A DNA stretch of 64,000 nt from Chamaelirium japonicum (GCA_947650365.1 OX393553.1:66529611-66593610), one strand, 5' to 3'; positions 10,009 to 21,911 are shown, counted from the first letter of the stretch. A program made the numbers and translations. Notes: generated from the sequence alone by a model not told the origin.

Positions 10009-13000
10009 TCACTCCAGACGAGACTCTGCCTTCCGAAGTGAGGCGCGCACCGATTCTATCTTCTTTTGGGCCTTTGACAGGCTGGAAGCGGCCTCCGCAA
10101 GCTGGTGCTCCGACTGACACAAGCTCGCCTCGGTGGTCGCCAGCTCAGAAGGAGTGCTCCCCTCTAGTAAAGCTCGCCGGGAGCGATAAGCCTCGCTATC
10201 ATTCACAAGCAAGTTCATCTGGGCGACAAAAGAAGAACTGTCGACCTTGAACTCCTCCAGGCTCGCGCAAAACTCTGCACCGTCGGTAGACCACCAGTCT
10301 TGTAGGGCACCAAAGCCCGCATCTTGAAAGGGCGCCAGCGTTGACTTGATATACTGCCGGCAGCTCGCAAGAAGAAACTCTGAAACTCTGCTCCTCGGCC
10401 TTAAGCTCGGGCGAGGTGCCTCAGAGTAGGTGGGCAAAACCTTCCCTTCCGCTGCAGTCGCTACGGGAACCGCCTTCGCCAACGAAGTCGGCAAAACTGG
10501 AGAAACCGCCGCCACCGTCGCGACAACCGTCTCCTCCAACAGGCCTGAGAGCACAACAGCCGGGGAACACCTCTTGTCGATACTCGAAACTTCGACCTCC
10601 TCATGAAAAGACAGAGCGTCAACATCAATGCCGTCCAGGTCAATGTCGCCACTAGGGAAGTTCTCCCCGCAAACCCCAAGGAGGTCCAGATCATCCGGAG
10701 GAACATCCAGCCCGCACGCCCCAGGCACTTCCTGTGCGGCCCCAGTAGACGAATGCCCGAGAGAGGCCTTCGGAGAGTCTGCCCCGCGCTTTACCACTAT
10801 AACGGAATCTGTCCAAAAGGAATACATTGCTCAATATGATGGAACGTCCCGAGCATAGAAAGGAAGTAAAATAAGGAAAACTCCATACCTGCAAGGTCGG
10901 ACGAAGCAGCCCTAGACGGAGGAATCACCTCATCTCTTAGAAGTCCGGGCTCCTCGGTATCCTCCACCGGACAAGGGACCCTTGAAGTCATCCCGCGAGG
11001 AATGCAAACATTTCTTCTTTTGGGCGGGGCACCCTCAACAGCGACTTTCGAGAAAAAGGATGGCCCGGGGGCATTAGTAAGCTCGGCTTCTAACACAGGA
11101 GCCGAAGAAGGGACACGACGAGCACTGGAAAGACGGCTGCAACTCTTCTGGGCCCTCTGAAGCCCCAATCGGAGGAGACGATCTTCCACTCCCGCAGAAG
11201 GATCAAAGCGAAAAATTTTAAACTCGCTACTCACCAGAACGTCAACCGGGAGACTCGCAAGCAAGGGGGAAACTCGCTCTTCAATCTATTTGCAGTAGTA
11301 TGGAGTGGCGGCATCCCGAGACCCCGACTTGGTCCCAGGGAAGAAGCTGCCGCCAGTCAATCGAGCATAGAGAGAAGCCCAGAGACGGTAACCTTCCTGC
11401 GGACTAATGCGCCCCTGCAACTACTGAGACATACCGGGAACTTCCTATCGAAATCCTTACTGACGAGCGAAGCGATGAGGGGAGTACTGCTCCACCTCCA
11501 CCACATCCCCTTTGCGCCAAACCAAATAGCCAGGGCGGTAACTGACCATATTCCAATACAAGCTGTCCGAGAGCTCCTCATTGTCGACCTCTCCAAAGGT
11601 AGCACCAAATGACAGTCGACCTCTCCAAAGGTAGCACCAAATGCTCTGACAGAAACTCGAAGTCGGCGCCTCCCATCATCCATAAAAGAGTGCGAGCACA
11701 CTCCCTCGGGCGCTCCCAACTGATAAAAGCATTTAAGATCCCTCCTACCCCGGGCAGGAACGGCAGGTCGGCTGGATGCACGCGTCTAGGAAAGATCCCT
11801 TTTGGGAAGTGAAGAGCTATCCAACCGTACAGGTAGTGCAGAGGTTCAAACGCAGTAGACCGGTCAAGCTCCTCTTTAGCATTGTCCGAGCTGGACAAGC
11901 TCCATTAAGTCCCACTGAGCCCCTAGTACAAGGTGCATAAGATTGCTGGGCCTAGATTGAAAAGCTCCCCCCTCGCCATCCTGGAAGCCGCAAGAAAGGT
12001 CCCCGGACGGATGACCTCGCCAGGACAGGGGAGCACGAACCGGCAAAGAAAGATGACCAGCCTGGCGGCTTGATAAACCGCCCGCCACTCCTCGCTGTCA
12101 CGCCTCAGACCGAGGATCTCCCAGGGATACTGTTTTTCCTCCATTGAGTGCCTCTCTCGAGCCAAGGACTCAATAGGTCTCACAAAAGAACGAAGCGGAG
12201 GCCTCTTCATTTGAGCAACCTTCCACATTGGGTGAGCCGAAGGTGCCGGGGACCTATACTCGCCCCTAAACCAAAAATCAACCCATGAAGAGGGACGCAC
12301 TTGGTCTGACTGATCCCGCGCCGCAATGACGGCATATGCCTTGAATAGAAGGAGGCAGGAACTCGGAGCAAAGCTGCTATCCAACAGGTCCCTCAAGGCT
12401 GGCACCTCTTCCTGGTAATAATTCCGCACTTCAGGACATTCGAAAACGATATGAACATCGCAAAGTGAGATCCCTATCTCTCCCACTCCAGTGAGGAAAG
12501 TGTTGGTGGCCGGACACCAGAGTTCACAAAGTGCGCGATACATCCCCTCAGGACGGCTGTATTCTCGACGAGCCGGTGCCAGAAACTTGGCTAATGAATT
12601 CATCTCGGGTTCCGCTCTAAAGACCTCGTAGAGCTCGCTCATCCATTCACGAAAACCACAAAGATATTGGACGTCTTCCCGAGGCCAAGAGTCGGTACCC
12701 CATCAGGTCAATCGGGAGCAGATCTTCGAGGCGACTACCGGAGTGGGTACGAAATCTTCATCACAATGGTGGAAAGGAGTACTCAAGCTTGGGCGGAGGA
12801 GCTTCATGGAGATCCCTTCATCGGTGTAGACCTTCTCGCTTAGTTTCAGCATCCACAAGTCGCGTCGGCAACTCCATCTTCCGTGATGCGCTCGTGGATA
12901 AAAACACGGAGCAACGACAGAAGGTCTTCTCGCCTTGAGTTGCGACAATGATACACCCGAGTAAAGGGAAAGGGAAGGTACCTCCTCCCATCGAAGAGGT

Positions 13001-13047
13001 CCTCAGCTATCCACCCAGGTGAAGTCAAGCTCTCGAAGACTCGAATC
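10009..13047 (-). pseudogene. Antisense PMD-type ORF of T1
   Basis: On the minus strand, between pol and the 3' LTR, pieces align in order with the T2 antisense ORF. They are an N-terminal piece (GWIAEDLFDGRRYLPFPFTR), a PMD-like core at 12642-11923 (LCELWCPATNTFLTGVGEIG, WVDFWFRGEYR, VIRPGTFLAASRM), a YLYGWIALHFPKGIF segment, an acidic segment (LLGVCGENFPSGDIDLDGID) and a coiled-coil C-terminus (about 10240-10010). The PMD family motif is W.P.T.TF....GE..ITL.DV. Host PMD proteins such as MAIN/MAIL1 act in the nucleus; the role in a retroelement is unknown. Reading begins after a candidate splice acceptor whose intron side ends at 13048. The region is broken in several places. Confidence 0.75.
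10809..10888 (-). other. Candidate 80-bp intron in the T1 antisense ORF
   Basis: On the minus strand, CTTGCAG|GTATGG begins and TTGGACAG|ATTCC ends an 80-bp GT-AG segment. The exon before it ends VIPPSRAASSDLA, which aligns with VIPLSGVASSGVA directly before the 85-bp candidate intron of T2. Position, size and flanking protein are thus shared between sister elements. Confidence 0.6.
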
Positions 13048-13076
13048 CTGAAGAGCCATGAAAAGAAGCAAGTCAA

Positions 13077-13913
13077 GACAGGAAAAAAGGGGGGGGGACC
13101 TACAGCCCCCTTGTCAGGAGGACTGCCCGAGCAACGTCACCACTCTGCTTAGGCCTTCGCGCCACACTCCCGGGGCCTGCACACCCCCCGCGCCGGCCAA
13201 CTACCCCCTGTCGTGCGGCACCCGCACATCACCCGCGTCGGTGACGCTTGTGCCGGCCACCTACCGCCACTCGCCCGAATTAGACCGTGACATCGCCAGA
13301 ATAATACAACCGGCTGGGCCCGCGGCCCCTCCCCATTTAAAGGTCACGTATTCGATCCATATTCACCCAAAAGGGCCCCGCGTCGCCCGACCCGGCAGCC
13401 GCAGCCCCGGCCCCGGCCCCGTGCCTGTGCGCCGCAGCCCTGCACCGGTCGCCGCCGCCCGCGCGCCATCGCTTTGCGCGCCGCGCCGCAGCCCCGCCGC
13501 CGCCCGCACGCCGCTGCTGCTCCCACGGTCCGGAACCGGATAAGAGAAGGGAAGAAGAAAAAAAAAAAAAAGAAAAAAAAAAGAGAAAGAAAGAAAGAAA
13601 GAAAGAAAAAGAAAAAGAAAAGGAAAGAAGAAGAAGAAGAAGAAGAAAGAGGAAGGAAGAGGCGGCGAAGGCGGATCGCACCTCAGTCACGCTCCTCCAA
13701 CTTCCTCACCACAGTCGCCGTCGTGGCGTCGCTTCGAGCCAGTCTTCGCAACGACCTTCAAATCGCGCACCATCGTCACCGCCGCCGACGAAAGAGGCGA
13801 CACCGGAAAGACGGAGCAAGTCGCGTGTAACCCCAGGCAGCTCTCTTCCGAAGGCGGTCTTCAAAAGCTGGCGGAACCTCCATAAGAACAGAGTGTTGGA
13901 TGAAGGGGGTATG
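13077..13913. other. T1 hypervariable region: GC-rich segment and purine tract
   Basis: 13180-13540 is extremely GC-rich with imperfect CCGC/GCCG repeats. 13543-13665 is an A/G tract (GAAGAAG, AAAGAAAG). 13670-13840 is arginine-rich in shadow frames. The short ORFs here are by-products of composition. It holds the leader of the antisense ORF in T1, and the matching T2 region (29838-30890) differs in sequence but shares the GC-rich character. Confidence 0.6.
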
Positions 13914-13929
13914 GGTCCTTAAATAGACC
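13914..13929 (-). promoter_or_regulatory. Candidate antisense promoter box of T1
   Basis: The minus strand reads GGTCTATTTAAGGACC, and T2 has GGTCTTTATAAGGACC (29822-29837) in the same position and direction relative to its antisense ORF. It is a TATA-like core inside a near-palindrome GGTC...GACC, about 100 bp from the 3' LTR. It faces the antisense ORF, so it is the best candidate for that gene's promoter. Confidence 0.55.
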
Positions 13930-14019
13930 CCCAATCCCGCCCACAAAAGGCATCAAGGACAAGTGCTCTACGATTCCTACGTGTCCAAACCCTACACGTT
14001 CTCACCATCGCACTCATCC

Positions 14020-14032
14020 TTGAGGGGGCACT
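14020..14032 (+). other. Polypurine tract of T1
   Basis: TTGAGGGGGCACT abuts the right LTR, which starts TGTAGACACAC. T2 has TTGAGGGGGCGTT at the same place on its own strand. This is the primer for plus-strand DNA synthesis. Confidence 0.8.
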
Positions 14033-16017
14033 TGTAGACACACAAATTGTGTCTAACCCGGACCCGACTTGCGTCCACCTATGCGGATGCGGACCCGACA
14101 TGCGCTCGGACCCGGACCCGACTCGCGTGCCCCTACGCGGATGCAAACCCGACGCGCACCACGACTCGGACCCAACTCGCGCCCAACAAGAAGCCGAGTG
14201 AGCCCATCCTCAAGTGGGGCCCACCCGGCCCTATACTAGGACCCGAACCCCATAGGGGGTCGGCCCTATACTAGGATCCGAACCCCATGGGGGGGGGCCG
14301 GCCCCTACTAAGGGTCCGGACCCTTATGGGGTGGCCGACCATGCAAGGAAAAGGGAGAGAAAAGAAAGGAAGAAAAGAAAAAGAAAGAAAAAAAAAGGAA
14401 AGGAAAGAAAAGAAAGAAAAAGAAAGAAATACCGCCATGCGCGGGGGGAGGTTGCGCATGACGTCTACCCACGCGTGGATCTGCGCCGATCCCTCGATCC
14501 GACGGACAAGAAGAAGAGTCGGGTCGCCATCGATTTCATGTGCAAGATTCCAGATGAATCCAAAAATGATTGAGCCATAATTACCCGACCAGAAAAGAAA
14601 AACAAATAAAGATTTATTCCTCTCATCAATGGATGAATAAATTCCGGGTAATTATGAGGGAGATATTAAAGGGATTTAAAATTAAAACTTCCCATATCTC
14701 TCCCCCTCCCCTTTTGCCTATAAATAGAGGGGGTGGAGGAAGGCTCAAGGGGTCGAAGAGATTGCCAGCTGAAGACGAAGCGAGGAAGCTCTGCAGAAGA
14801 AGAGACGCCTCTTCATCGACCCAAGGCTTCACAAGGCACGGGCAAGCCTATCCCTTCGGGACCGGCTTAGTCCACTGAAAGCCCTCATCAACGTGAAGAC
14901 CCTTGCACAAGAAGATCAAGCCTTCGACTCCGTGCATGAAGAAGAAAGCTCGGAGAAGAAGACCTTCGACTCCGAAGACGCCAGAAGCAAAGGCCGGAGA
15001 AGAAGCTCGGAGCGGCACTACCCCGTCGGCTCCAACAAGCCTTCAACTCCGATCAAGCCCCAAAGCCCGGAGAAGAAGACCGAAGCGTCGTCATCCCATC
15101 GCCTTCGACAAACGCCCGATCCATCCACGAAGAAGAAAGCTTGGAGAGGACTCCCTGAGGCATCACTACACCCGTCACCTTCGAAGCAAAGTCAGTGCTA
15201 CAACCGTCGCACGAAGATTGGTGCTACCCCCGCCATCTTCAAAAGTGCCCTTCGACTCCGATCACGCCAAAGAAGCTCGGAGAAGAAGCAAAGTCCAGCC
15301 GACGCCTAAACCGTCGAAGAAGCTTGAAGCATTGAAGACGTTGTCATTGTCGTCCGAGAAGAAGATTGAGTTGACGCCGAAGTAAAAGGCCACACAAGAA
15401 GCCGAAGCAAGGTCTCGGTAAAGCCCGCGCTAAAGCAACGCAAGTGCCAAAGCCAAGCGACTACGCCGGCCACGAGCAAAAGCACCGCACGTTCTAGCCG
15501 ATACGACGCGAAGTCCGGAAGAACGAAAGCACCGCAAGTCTCCCCCCGTATACGTTCAAGCACAAGCGCCAAAGCAAAGCAAAAGCCAGAGCCACTCCAA
15601 GGTCGAAAGCCAAAGCCAACGCCAAAAGCACGATCGACGCCGCGAACCGACGATCAAGGAGGCCGAGGTAAAGCAAGGAGCGAGGAAGACGCGAAGACCG
15701 AGGAACGAAGCCGAAGACCCCCTAGCCGAGGAAGCGCAAAGCACGGAAGGGACCAAATAAACGGTGGATATTCCTTAGCCTCTCCAAAACCCTCATCCTG
15801 TAAAGACCTCTATCCTGGGCAACCCCTTCAGAGCTCTCACACGAATACCACGTGGAGACGCGGATCAAAGGGACCTTCCAGAGGATCTCTCCCACAAATC
15901 TCCTGATCAACACTCGCCGTACCTGGACTCGTCACCCCCGAGCCCCCGGTCCCGGCCACTCTTGTAATCTCGTGTGTTCGCAATAAAGACGACCCGCATC
16001 TTTTTTCCGCGACTACA
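14033..16017 (+). repeat. 3' LTR of T1
   Basis: It is 1985 bp, starting TGTAGACACAC and ending GACTACA. Its first 210 bp hold repeated CGGACCCGACTCGCG-like blocks. It then has a GAAAG tract (14347-14430), a TATA box (14719-14727), and one copy of a roughly 60-bp motif (about 15180-15245) that is amplified to six copies in the T2 LTR. AATAAA lies at 15982-15987. The target duplication cannot be checked because the left end is outside the window. Confidence 0.93.
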
Positions 16018-16139
16018 GTGTTATTTTGAAAAAAAAAACAATTGGGTGCCACATGCAACTTTCTCATCCTTCTCTAGGTGCCATGTGGCAACATCAAGTG
16101 ACGGTTCCTCTCTAGAAACGCTCGCTCTCAAACAACCGT

Positions 16140-16143
<4 letters not shown>

Positions 16144-16197
<54 letters not shown>
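16144..16197. repeat. CT microsatellite
   Basis: About 26 uninterrupted CT units. Short ORFs reading through it (LSLSLS or ERERER) are composition artefacts. Confidence 0.95.
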
Positions 16198-16199
<2 letters not shown>

Positions 16200-16280
16200 G
16201 GGTGTGATTTTTATAATAACGTGGCAACCCCTGCTGGGCAAAAAAAAAACCCTCTTCTTTATCCCATAAGGTGCCATGTG

Positions 16281-16282
<2 letters not shown>

Positions 16283-16313
<31 letters not shown>
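16283..16313. repeat. Poly-C run of about 31 bases
   Basis: A homopolymer C tract. The length may be unreliable in an assembly. Confidence 0.9.
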
Positions 16314-17572
16314 TTTCTCTCTTTGGCTCTCACAGAATTGCTTTTTGATCCCCTTCTTTTCCTCTTTTATCGAATCTTAGGTGGACACTCGAGATCAATC
16401 ACATCATATTCATTCGAGCTGTAATGGACAGGCACTGGGGCTCAATATTTTGACACGGGTGATTTGAGGTGTGATGTTCGAACCCGAGCATCGGCTAGGG
16501 GGCATGCTAGTCTATAATATAAACCGAAGGATCCTAACATGGCACCCTTCGCTGTTGAGAAAACTCCTCCCCAAAAGTCCCATGAGTTACCATATGCACT
16601 CTCTCTCTCTCTATATATATATATGAGTGTATATATATGAGTGTGTGCGCGCGCGCGAACCGTTTTTTAGCCTCCTTTGTTTTCTAATGCTACGAAGTAG
16701 TGGCAAGCACTGGGGGCTGATCATAGTCATTTGGGGTGTGTGTGGGTAGGCGTTTAGGGCAGATGGCATCAGTTTCCAGGTGTTGCTCAGGGTCATACTG
16801 CTTTGATAAATGTGTAGGGACATAAAATAGGGCACAATGCAAATGAGGGTAACAGTGACATGGGCCTAGGCAAGACTAGACCAATCCTGGTCCAGATTTT
16901 TTTTTTTTCCTTTGGTCCAAGCCCAAGCACATTTTGTATCGGGCCTTAAAGATAAGGCACAAGTCCAAGCCCGTAGCAATGATTTGGGCCAGAGCAACCA
17001 GGCCCTAGAAAGCCTTCAATAATCTATTTTCTTCGGTGGAGTTATTTTGCATAAATCGAGCTTGTTACCATTTTTTTTTCTTATTTAACAAATATACGTT
17101 ATTATTTTATAAATTGCATTGTAAAATAGCAATGCCCATAAGAAACTCCAAGATTTTCTCCAATATTGTTGTCATCTCGTCAAATAGAAAAAATCAATTT
17201 CTAGATATGTCAGGTTGATTCGATCCAAATATAAAAGTGTGACGGGTTTGGGCTGGACCTAAAATTAACTATGGAGAGGGAATAGGGAGGTTGCCATAGC
17301 ACAAAGGGGAATGTTCAACCAATAAAATTTATACATGATCGCTCGCGCGCCTTGGCAGCACAATGCAAATAAGACATTGGGTTAAGTTGTTTAACTTATT
17401 ATGTGCACTTTAACAACTCATTCTCTTAATGGGTTAACTTGGCATGCACAAAGGAGGTGCACTTCTTTCTCTCCTCTCAAGTTCAAACAAAGGTGAGAAC
17501 CTAGGAGGCTCACTACTTGCTGAAGGGTTTAAACATTCAAGACTGGCAGAACTGTAAAGCACATAGTAGTAT

Positions 17573-19806
17573 TGTGTGTGCGGAAAAAGATATGGGTCGT
17601 CTTTATTGCGAATCACACGAGATTACAGAGTGGTCGGGACCCGGGGGCTCGGGTGTGGCGAGTCCGGGTGCGGCGAATATTTGATTAGGAGATTGTGGGA
17701 GAGATCCTCTGGAAGTCACTTTGATCCGCGTCTCCACGTGGTATTCGTGCGAGAGCTGTGAAGGGGTTGCCCAGGACAGAGGTCTTTACAGGGTGAGGGT
17801 TTCTTGAGAGGCTAAGGAATATCGGCCGTTGATTTTGTCCCGTCCGTGCTTCGCGCTTTCTCGGCTAGGGAGGTTTTGGGCTTCGTTCCTCGGTCTTCGT
17901 GTCTTCCTCGACCCTTGCTAGACCTCGGCATCCTTGATCGTCGGTTCGCGGCGTCGATCGTGCTTTTGGCGTCGGCTTTGGCTTTCGGCTTTGGCGTTGC
18001 TTTGGCGTGGCTCTGGCTTTTGCTTTGCTTTGGCGCTTGCGCTTGAACGTAGACGGGTAGAGACTTGCGATGCTTTAGTTCTTCCGGACTTCGCGTCGTA
18101 TCGGCTAGAACGTGTGGTGCTTTGCTCGTGACCGGCGTAGTTGCTTGGCTTTGGCACGTGCGTTGCTTTAGAGCGGGCTTTACCGGTGCGTTTGCTTTGG
18201 CTTCTTGCGTTGGCTTTGGCTTTAGCTTTGACTCGATCTTCTTCTCGAACGGCGATGGCTACTTCTTCAGGGCTTCTTTATTCTTCTAGCTTCCTCGACG
18301 GTTGTGTCGTCGGCTGGCTTCTTCTCCGGGCTTATTTGGCTTGATCGGAGTTGAAGACTTCTTGTGGAGATGGTGGGTGTAGCACCGATCTCTATGCGAC
18401 GGTTGTAGCGTCAGCTTTTGTTGATGAAGAAGGCAGGGGTAGCACCGATCTCCGCACGACGGTTGTAGCGTCGGCTTTTTGTTGACGAAGATGGCAGGGG
18501 TAGCACCGGTCTCCGTGCGACGGTTGTAGCATCGGCTTTTGTTGATGAAGACAGCGGGGGTAGCACCGATCTCCGTGCGACAGTTGTAGCGTCGGCTTTT
18601 GTTGATGAAAACGGTGGGGGTAGCACCGGTTTCAGCACGATGGTTGTAGCGTTGGCTTTTTGTTGATGAAGACGGCAGGGGTAGCACCAGCTTCAGGCCT
18701 TCTTCTCCCGGCTTTCTTCTTCGTGCAAGGAGTTGATGCCTTTGTTGAAGACGACGGGTGTTGTCGGCTTTGATCTTCTTCTCCGGCCTTTGTTTATGGC
18801 GTCTTTGGAACTGATGAAGATCGTTGGAGCAGTAGGGGTGATGACGACTCCGGGTCTTCTTCTCCAAGCTTTCTTCATCGTGCGAGGAGTCGAAGCTTTG
18901 ATCTTCGAGTGCAAGGTCTTCACGTTGATGAGGACTTGAAGGGCCAAGGATTCCCGTAGGACGTGCTTGCCGTGCCTCGTGAAGCCTTCGGTCTTCGAGC
19001 ATTGGAGCTTCTCTTGCGGAGCTCTTTCGTCTTCGGTTTTTTTTGGACCTCTTTCGCCTTCCCGCACCCCTTCTATTTATAGGCAAAGAGGGCGGTTGGG
19101 GAAGATATGGCTGAAATCTTTTGGTTTCATCCAATATCTTTCCCCATAACCATCAAGATATTGTTCCTTTATTCGGGGAAACAAACTCGATCCCCTCCTT
19201 TTTAGTTGGGGTGGTTACGGGCTAGATGTGACTCGATCTTTAAATATTGAGTTGTTAAACAAACTCGATCCCCTCCTTTTTGGATCGGATGGCGACACAA
19301 CGTCATCTTGTCCGTTGGATCGAGGGATCGTCGCGGATCTACGGCTGCGTAGACGTCCACGCTACCTCCCCCCGCATCGAGGCGGTTTTGATTTTTTTTT
19401 CTTTTCTTTTCTTTTCTTCTCTTTTTCTTTTCTTTTTTTTTTTCTTTCTTTTCTTTTCCTTTATGGCCGGCCCCACCTCCCCATGGGGAGGGGGGCACGG
19501 TTTTCAAGAAGGGGGGGCCGGTGGGCCCTCCTCTTTGTGTTCGAGTTACGGGTCCAGTGGGACCCGTTTGCTTTGAGTTGGGCCACGGCGTGCGAATTGA
19601 GTTTGCACACGGGCCGAGTTCGCATGCGGGTCGTTTGTGTGCAGGCCCAATTTCGCATGCGGGCCGTTGAGTATGTGGGCCGTTGTGTGTGGGCCGAGTT
19701 GCACATGTGGGCCGTTGTGTGTGGGCCGAGTTGTGCATGTGGGCTGTTGTGTGCGGGCCCAAGTTTCGTGTGCGGGTCGGGTTCGACCCGAAGGTCGTTG
19801 GGTGCG
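17573..19806 (-). repeat. 3' LTR of T2, first part (left of C1)
   Basis: It starts TGTGTGTGCGG in plus orientation and aligns with 42046-44225 of the other LTR. It contains the U5/R side, with TTTATT (AATAAA on the minus strand) at 17602-17607, and the 60-bp array. It also holds the minus-strand TATA box (19081-19073), a T/C tract (19388-19460) and GGGCCGTTGTGTGTG-type repeats (19600-19760). It is cut at 19806 by C1. Confidence 0.94.
18379..18745. repeat. 60-bp tandem array in the T2 3' LTR
   Basis: GTAGCACC anchors recur at 18379, 18439, 18500, 18560, 18620 and 18681, giving a 60-61 bp period. The unit contains GTAGCACCGATCTCCG and GGTTGTAGCGTCGGCTTTTG. The other LTR has six matching copies, so the expansion predates this insertion. 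T1 carries the unit once. Confidence 0.92.
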
Positions 19807-21897
19807 TGTTAGGATTGATGTGTTATAAGCTTGTAAAACTTTATGTTTTGGTCTAATAAAGATTGAAAGTTATTATTATATGAGATGCATAATGATACAT
19901 AACATAGTTATGTGTTCTTTTAAGAACAGAGAGCTATGGTTATATGGTAGTCCACTAAGTTGAAGACTGAGTGGATTGGTCTCATATAATCTAAATCAGT
20001 TCGCAGCTATGATCAGGTTGGTTGCCTCATCATGATAAGCTGTTGGCGATGACAGTTCATGGGAAGTCTTCACCATGGTCATCACCAGGCACAATGTCTG
20101 TGGCTGAACGGAACTAACACGGTGTACAGATCAGTGAGCAGACACTGGTATGCTAAGCCGTATTTCTGCTTAGGGTAAAACGGTCCTAAACCATGGGGAA
20201 CCATGTCTGATGGACTAACCAGTTGCATGGTGCTTTGGCGCACCAATGTGTGAGGATCCGTATGCAGTGCTCCAAAACCACGGTGTACTGGGTTACCCGG
20301 CTGGTGTTGCATTAGCGTGTCACTCCTGCAGGCCATCCACACCCCTGAAAGGAGGTGCGTTCCTTGGTATGACTTACACTGTACCAAACCCAGGCCTGGT
20401 GGTCATCAGTTTTGACAGTTGACCGGGTTCGATTACTCGACGGGGTAATCAGAGGTACGATGTATAGGTCAACCTGGAAGGAACCAAGTCATATGATCAT
20501 TCGAATCTGACGGTAGTCTCTACCGCTCGAAGTGAATCATGGCATCAAGTGGAGCGACAGCGGGTTTACCACTACTAAGTGGATAGCAGGGGTATGATGG
20601 AGAACATAGTAAGTCTGGGTAAATTAGAGTGCGGCCTACGTCGCACTCTGGGTGGCTACGCAGGTTAACTCGAGCTCAGATGATCGATGGTACACTCGGG
20701 TAGTGTGTCGATCGAGCTTGAGTTGGAAGCCATAAACCCCGGTCCCTGATGGTTCCACCTTATCAACATTATCTACGGTTCTTGAACCATCTCCTCGGAA
20801 CACCATAAGCACAAGGAGGAAGAAATAAGTATACGCTCCGTGTGTGCTTGGCACTAGAGCACGATAGATGCGTAACTATATGCGAGTACTAAGGGTTATG
20901 CCTGAGACTAGTACAGAGGCCCATGTAGTAATCCCTAGCCAGAAGTGAACTTTGTTGCATAGGTACGATGCACCGGGGTATGCTGCGAGTTGACTAGTTG
21001 ACTTTGCTAGAGGCACCCTCCGGTGGCCTCAGTTAATAGTAGGTAACTAGTAGAAATCACATAGGAAATGGCCGTTAGGTATCGCATACTAGAAATGATC
21101 AAAATGAGGCATCAGGGCGTTTTGGTAAAAACCTCACTCTGCCGGACCTCACTGTTGGCCGACCCTAGTAGTGGAACACCTTGCTAGGGCCGGCCATATA
21201 GATAGGGATAGGGCTTTGAAACGGATAAAGTCAAGCCCTAAAAAGTGGGAAAACGGATAAATACAAGGAGAGATAAAAGGGTGAGATTGGAGAGATAATT
21301 GTGGGAGGTCTTTATCCCCTTGGATCCTTATCCAAGGGGGTAGGCCAGCCCTATATAAAGGGGCATATGGGGCTAGCCATATGTGTGGCAAAAACCGAAC
21401 CCCCCTCCCCTCTCATCTCTCTAGTTCTCTCCCTAATCCATCTCCTGTTTTCCGCTTGCAACTTCGTCTTCCTCGCGTGGAGTTCTGAAGAAGGAGAAGG
21501 GTCGTTCTTCGGAGGCACTCAGAGATCCGAGAGCGACGTTCCGTGCATCATGTGAGATCGGGTGAACAAGAAGGCAACGTCTCCAATCGTACCATCGGCA
21601 TCTTCACGAACGATCTTCCGTCTCCATCGACAAAAAAGACAATTCTCCACGGTTAAAAGATCCGTACGAAAGGTATGTATAATCTAACATGTAGATCTAG
21701 CGAGTATTATGATTTGCATGCATGCTAGTTAATCATCATGCTAGATTATCGTTAGGGTTTTCGATTCACGTGCATACACAAGCACATATATGTGGATTAG
21801 TTTCTATGAAAGTTTAAATCGTGTAACGTGCACTATGAACGGTCTTTCGATCGCAAAATCGTTTCCGCTGCGAGCCTCCATGGATTTATTTCCAATA
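19807..21897 (+). repeat. 5' LTR of C1
   Basis: It starts TGTTAGGATTG and pairs with 27547-29682. A promoter-like segment near its end has a TATA box TATATAAAG at 21352-21360, with a 10-bp perfect hairpin just upstream (21316-21339). A long U5/R-side segment follows, rich in GATCTTCCGTC-like sequence. Confidence 0.95.
21316..21360 (+). promoter_or_regulatory. C1 LTR promoter: hairpin plus TATA box
   Basis: CCCCTTGGAT-CCTT-ATCCAAGGGG forms a perfect 10-bp stem with a 4-base loop. TATATAAAG follows 12 bp later. The right LTR keeps both parts unchanged (hairpin 29098-29121, TATA 29134-29142). The hairpin may be a palindromic protein-binding site in U3 or a structure near the transcript start. 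Confidence 0.6.
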
Positions 21898-21899
21898 AT

Positions 21900-21911
21900 T
21901 GGTATCAGAGC
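21900..21911 (+). other. Primer binding site of C1 (initiator tRNA-Met type)
   Basis: TGGTATCAGAGC, the classic plant Copia complement to tRNA-iMet, starts two bases after the LTR end. Confidence 0.95.

Larger units (their letters stand above)
1..16017 (+). mobile_element. Tat-clade Ty3/Gypsy LTR retrotransposon T1 (5' end outside window)
   Basis: The same LTR is seen at 1-1691 and 14033-16017 in direct orientation, bracketing a primer site, gag, protease, reverse transcriptase, RNase H, a second RNase H, integrase, an antisense ORF and a polypurine tract. The dual RNase H, the lack of a chromodomain and an antisense ORF between pol and the 3' LTR are Tat-clade traits. Window base 1 matches base 14347 of the right LTR, so about 314 bp of the left LTR lie outside. 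The element is broken, with about a dozen or more breaks in gag-pol and several in the antisense ORF. By eye its LTRs differ at roughly 4% of sites in the part compared, suggesting an age of one to a few million years. T2 is a sister family: LTR, primer site and proteins all align. Confidence 0.93.
16018..17567. other. Non-coding spacer between T1 and T2
   Basis: No gene is supported. It holds a CT microsatellite, a poly-C run, a compound CT/TA/TG/CG microsatellite (about 16598-16657) and AT-rich DNA. A GTGCCAcATG-like motif recurs at 16048, 16078 and 16271. The last 20 bp run straight into the T2 target site, and pre-insertion continuity with 44284 onward is clear. Confidence 0.6.

Noticed and set aside
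13058-13840. Short ORFs with arginine, proline or lysine/glutamate runs
   Set aside because: They follow from GC-rich repeats and a purine tract; no similarity to the T2 counterpart beyond composition.
17036-17218. Possible small host gene between T1 and T2
   Set aside because: The frame is 60 codons, AT-rich, and without domain, splice or promoter support.
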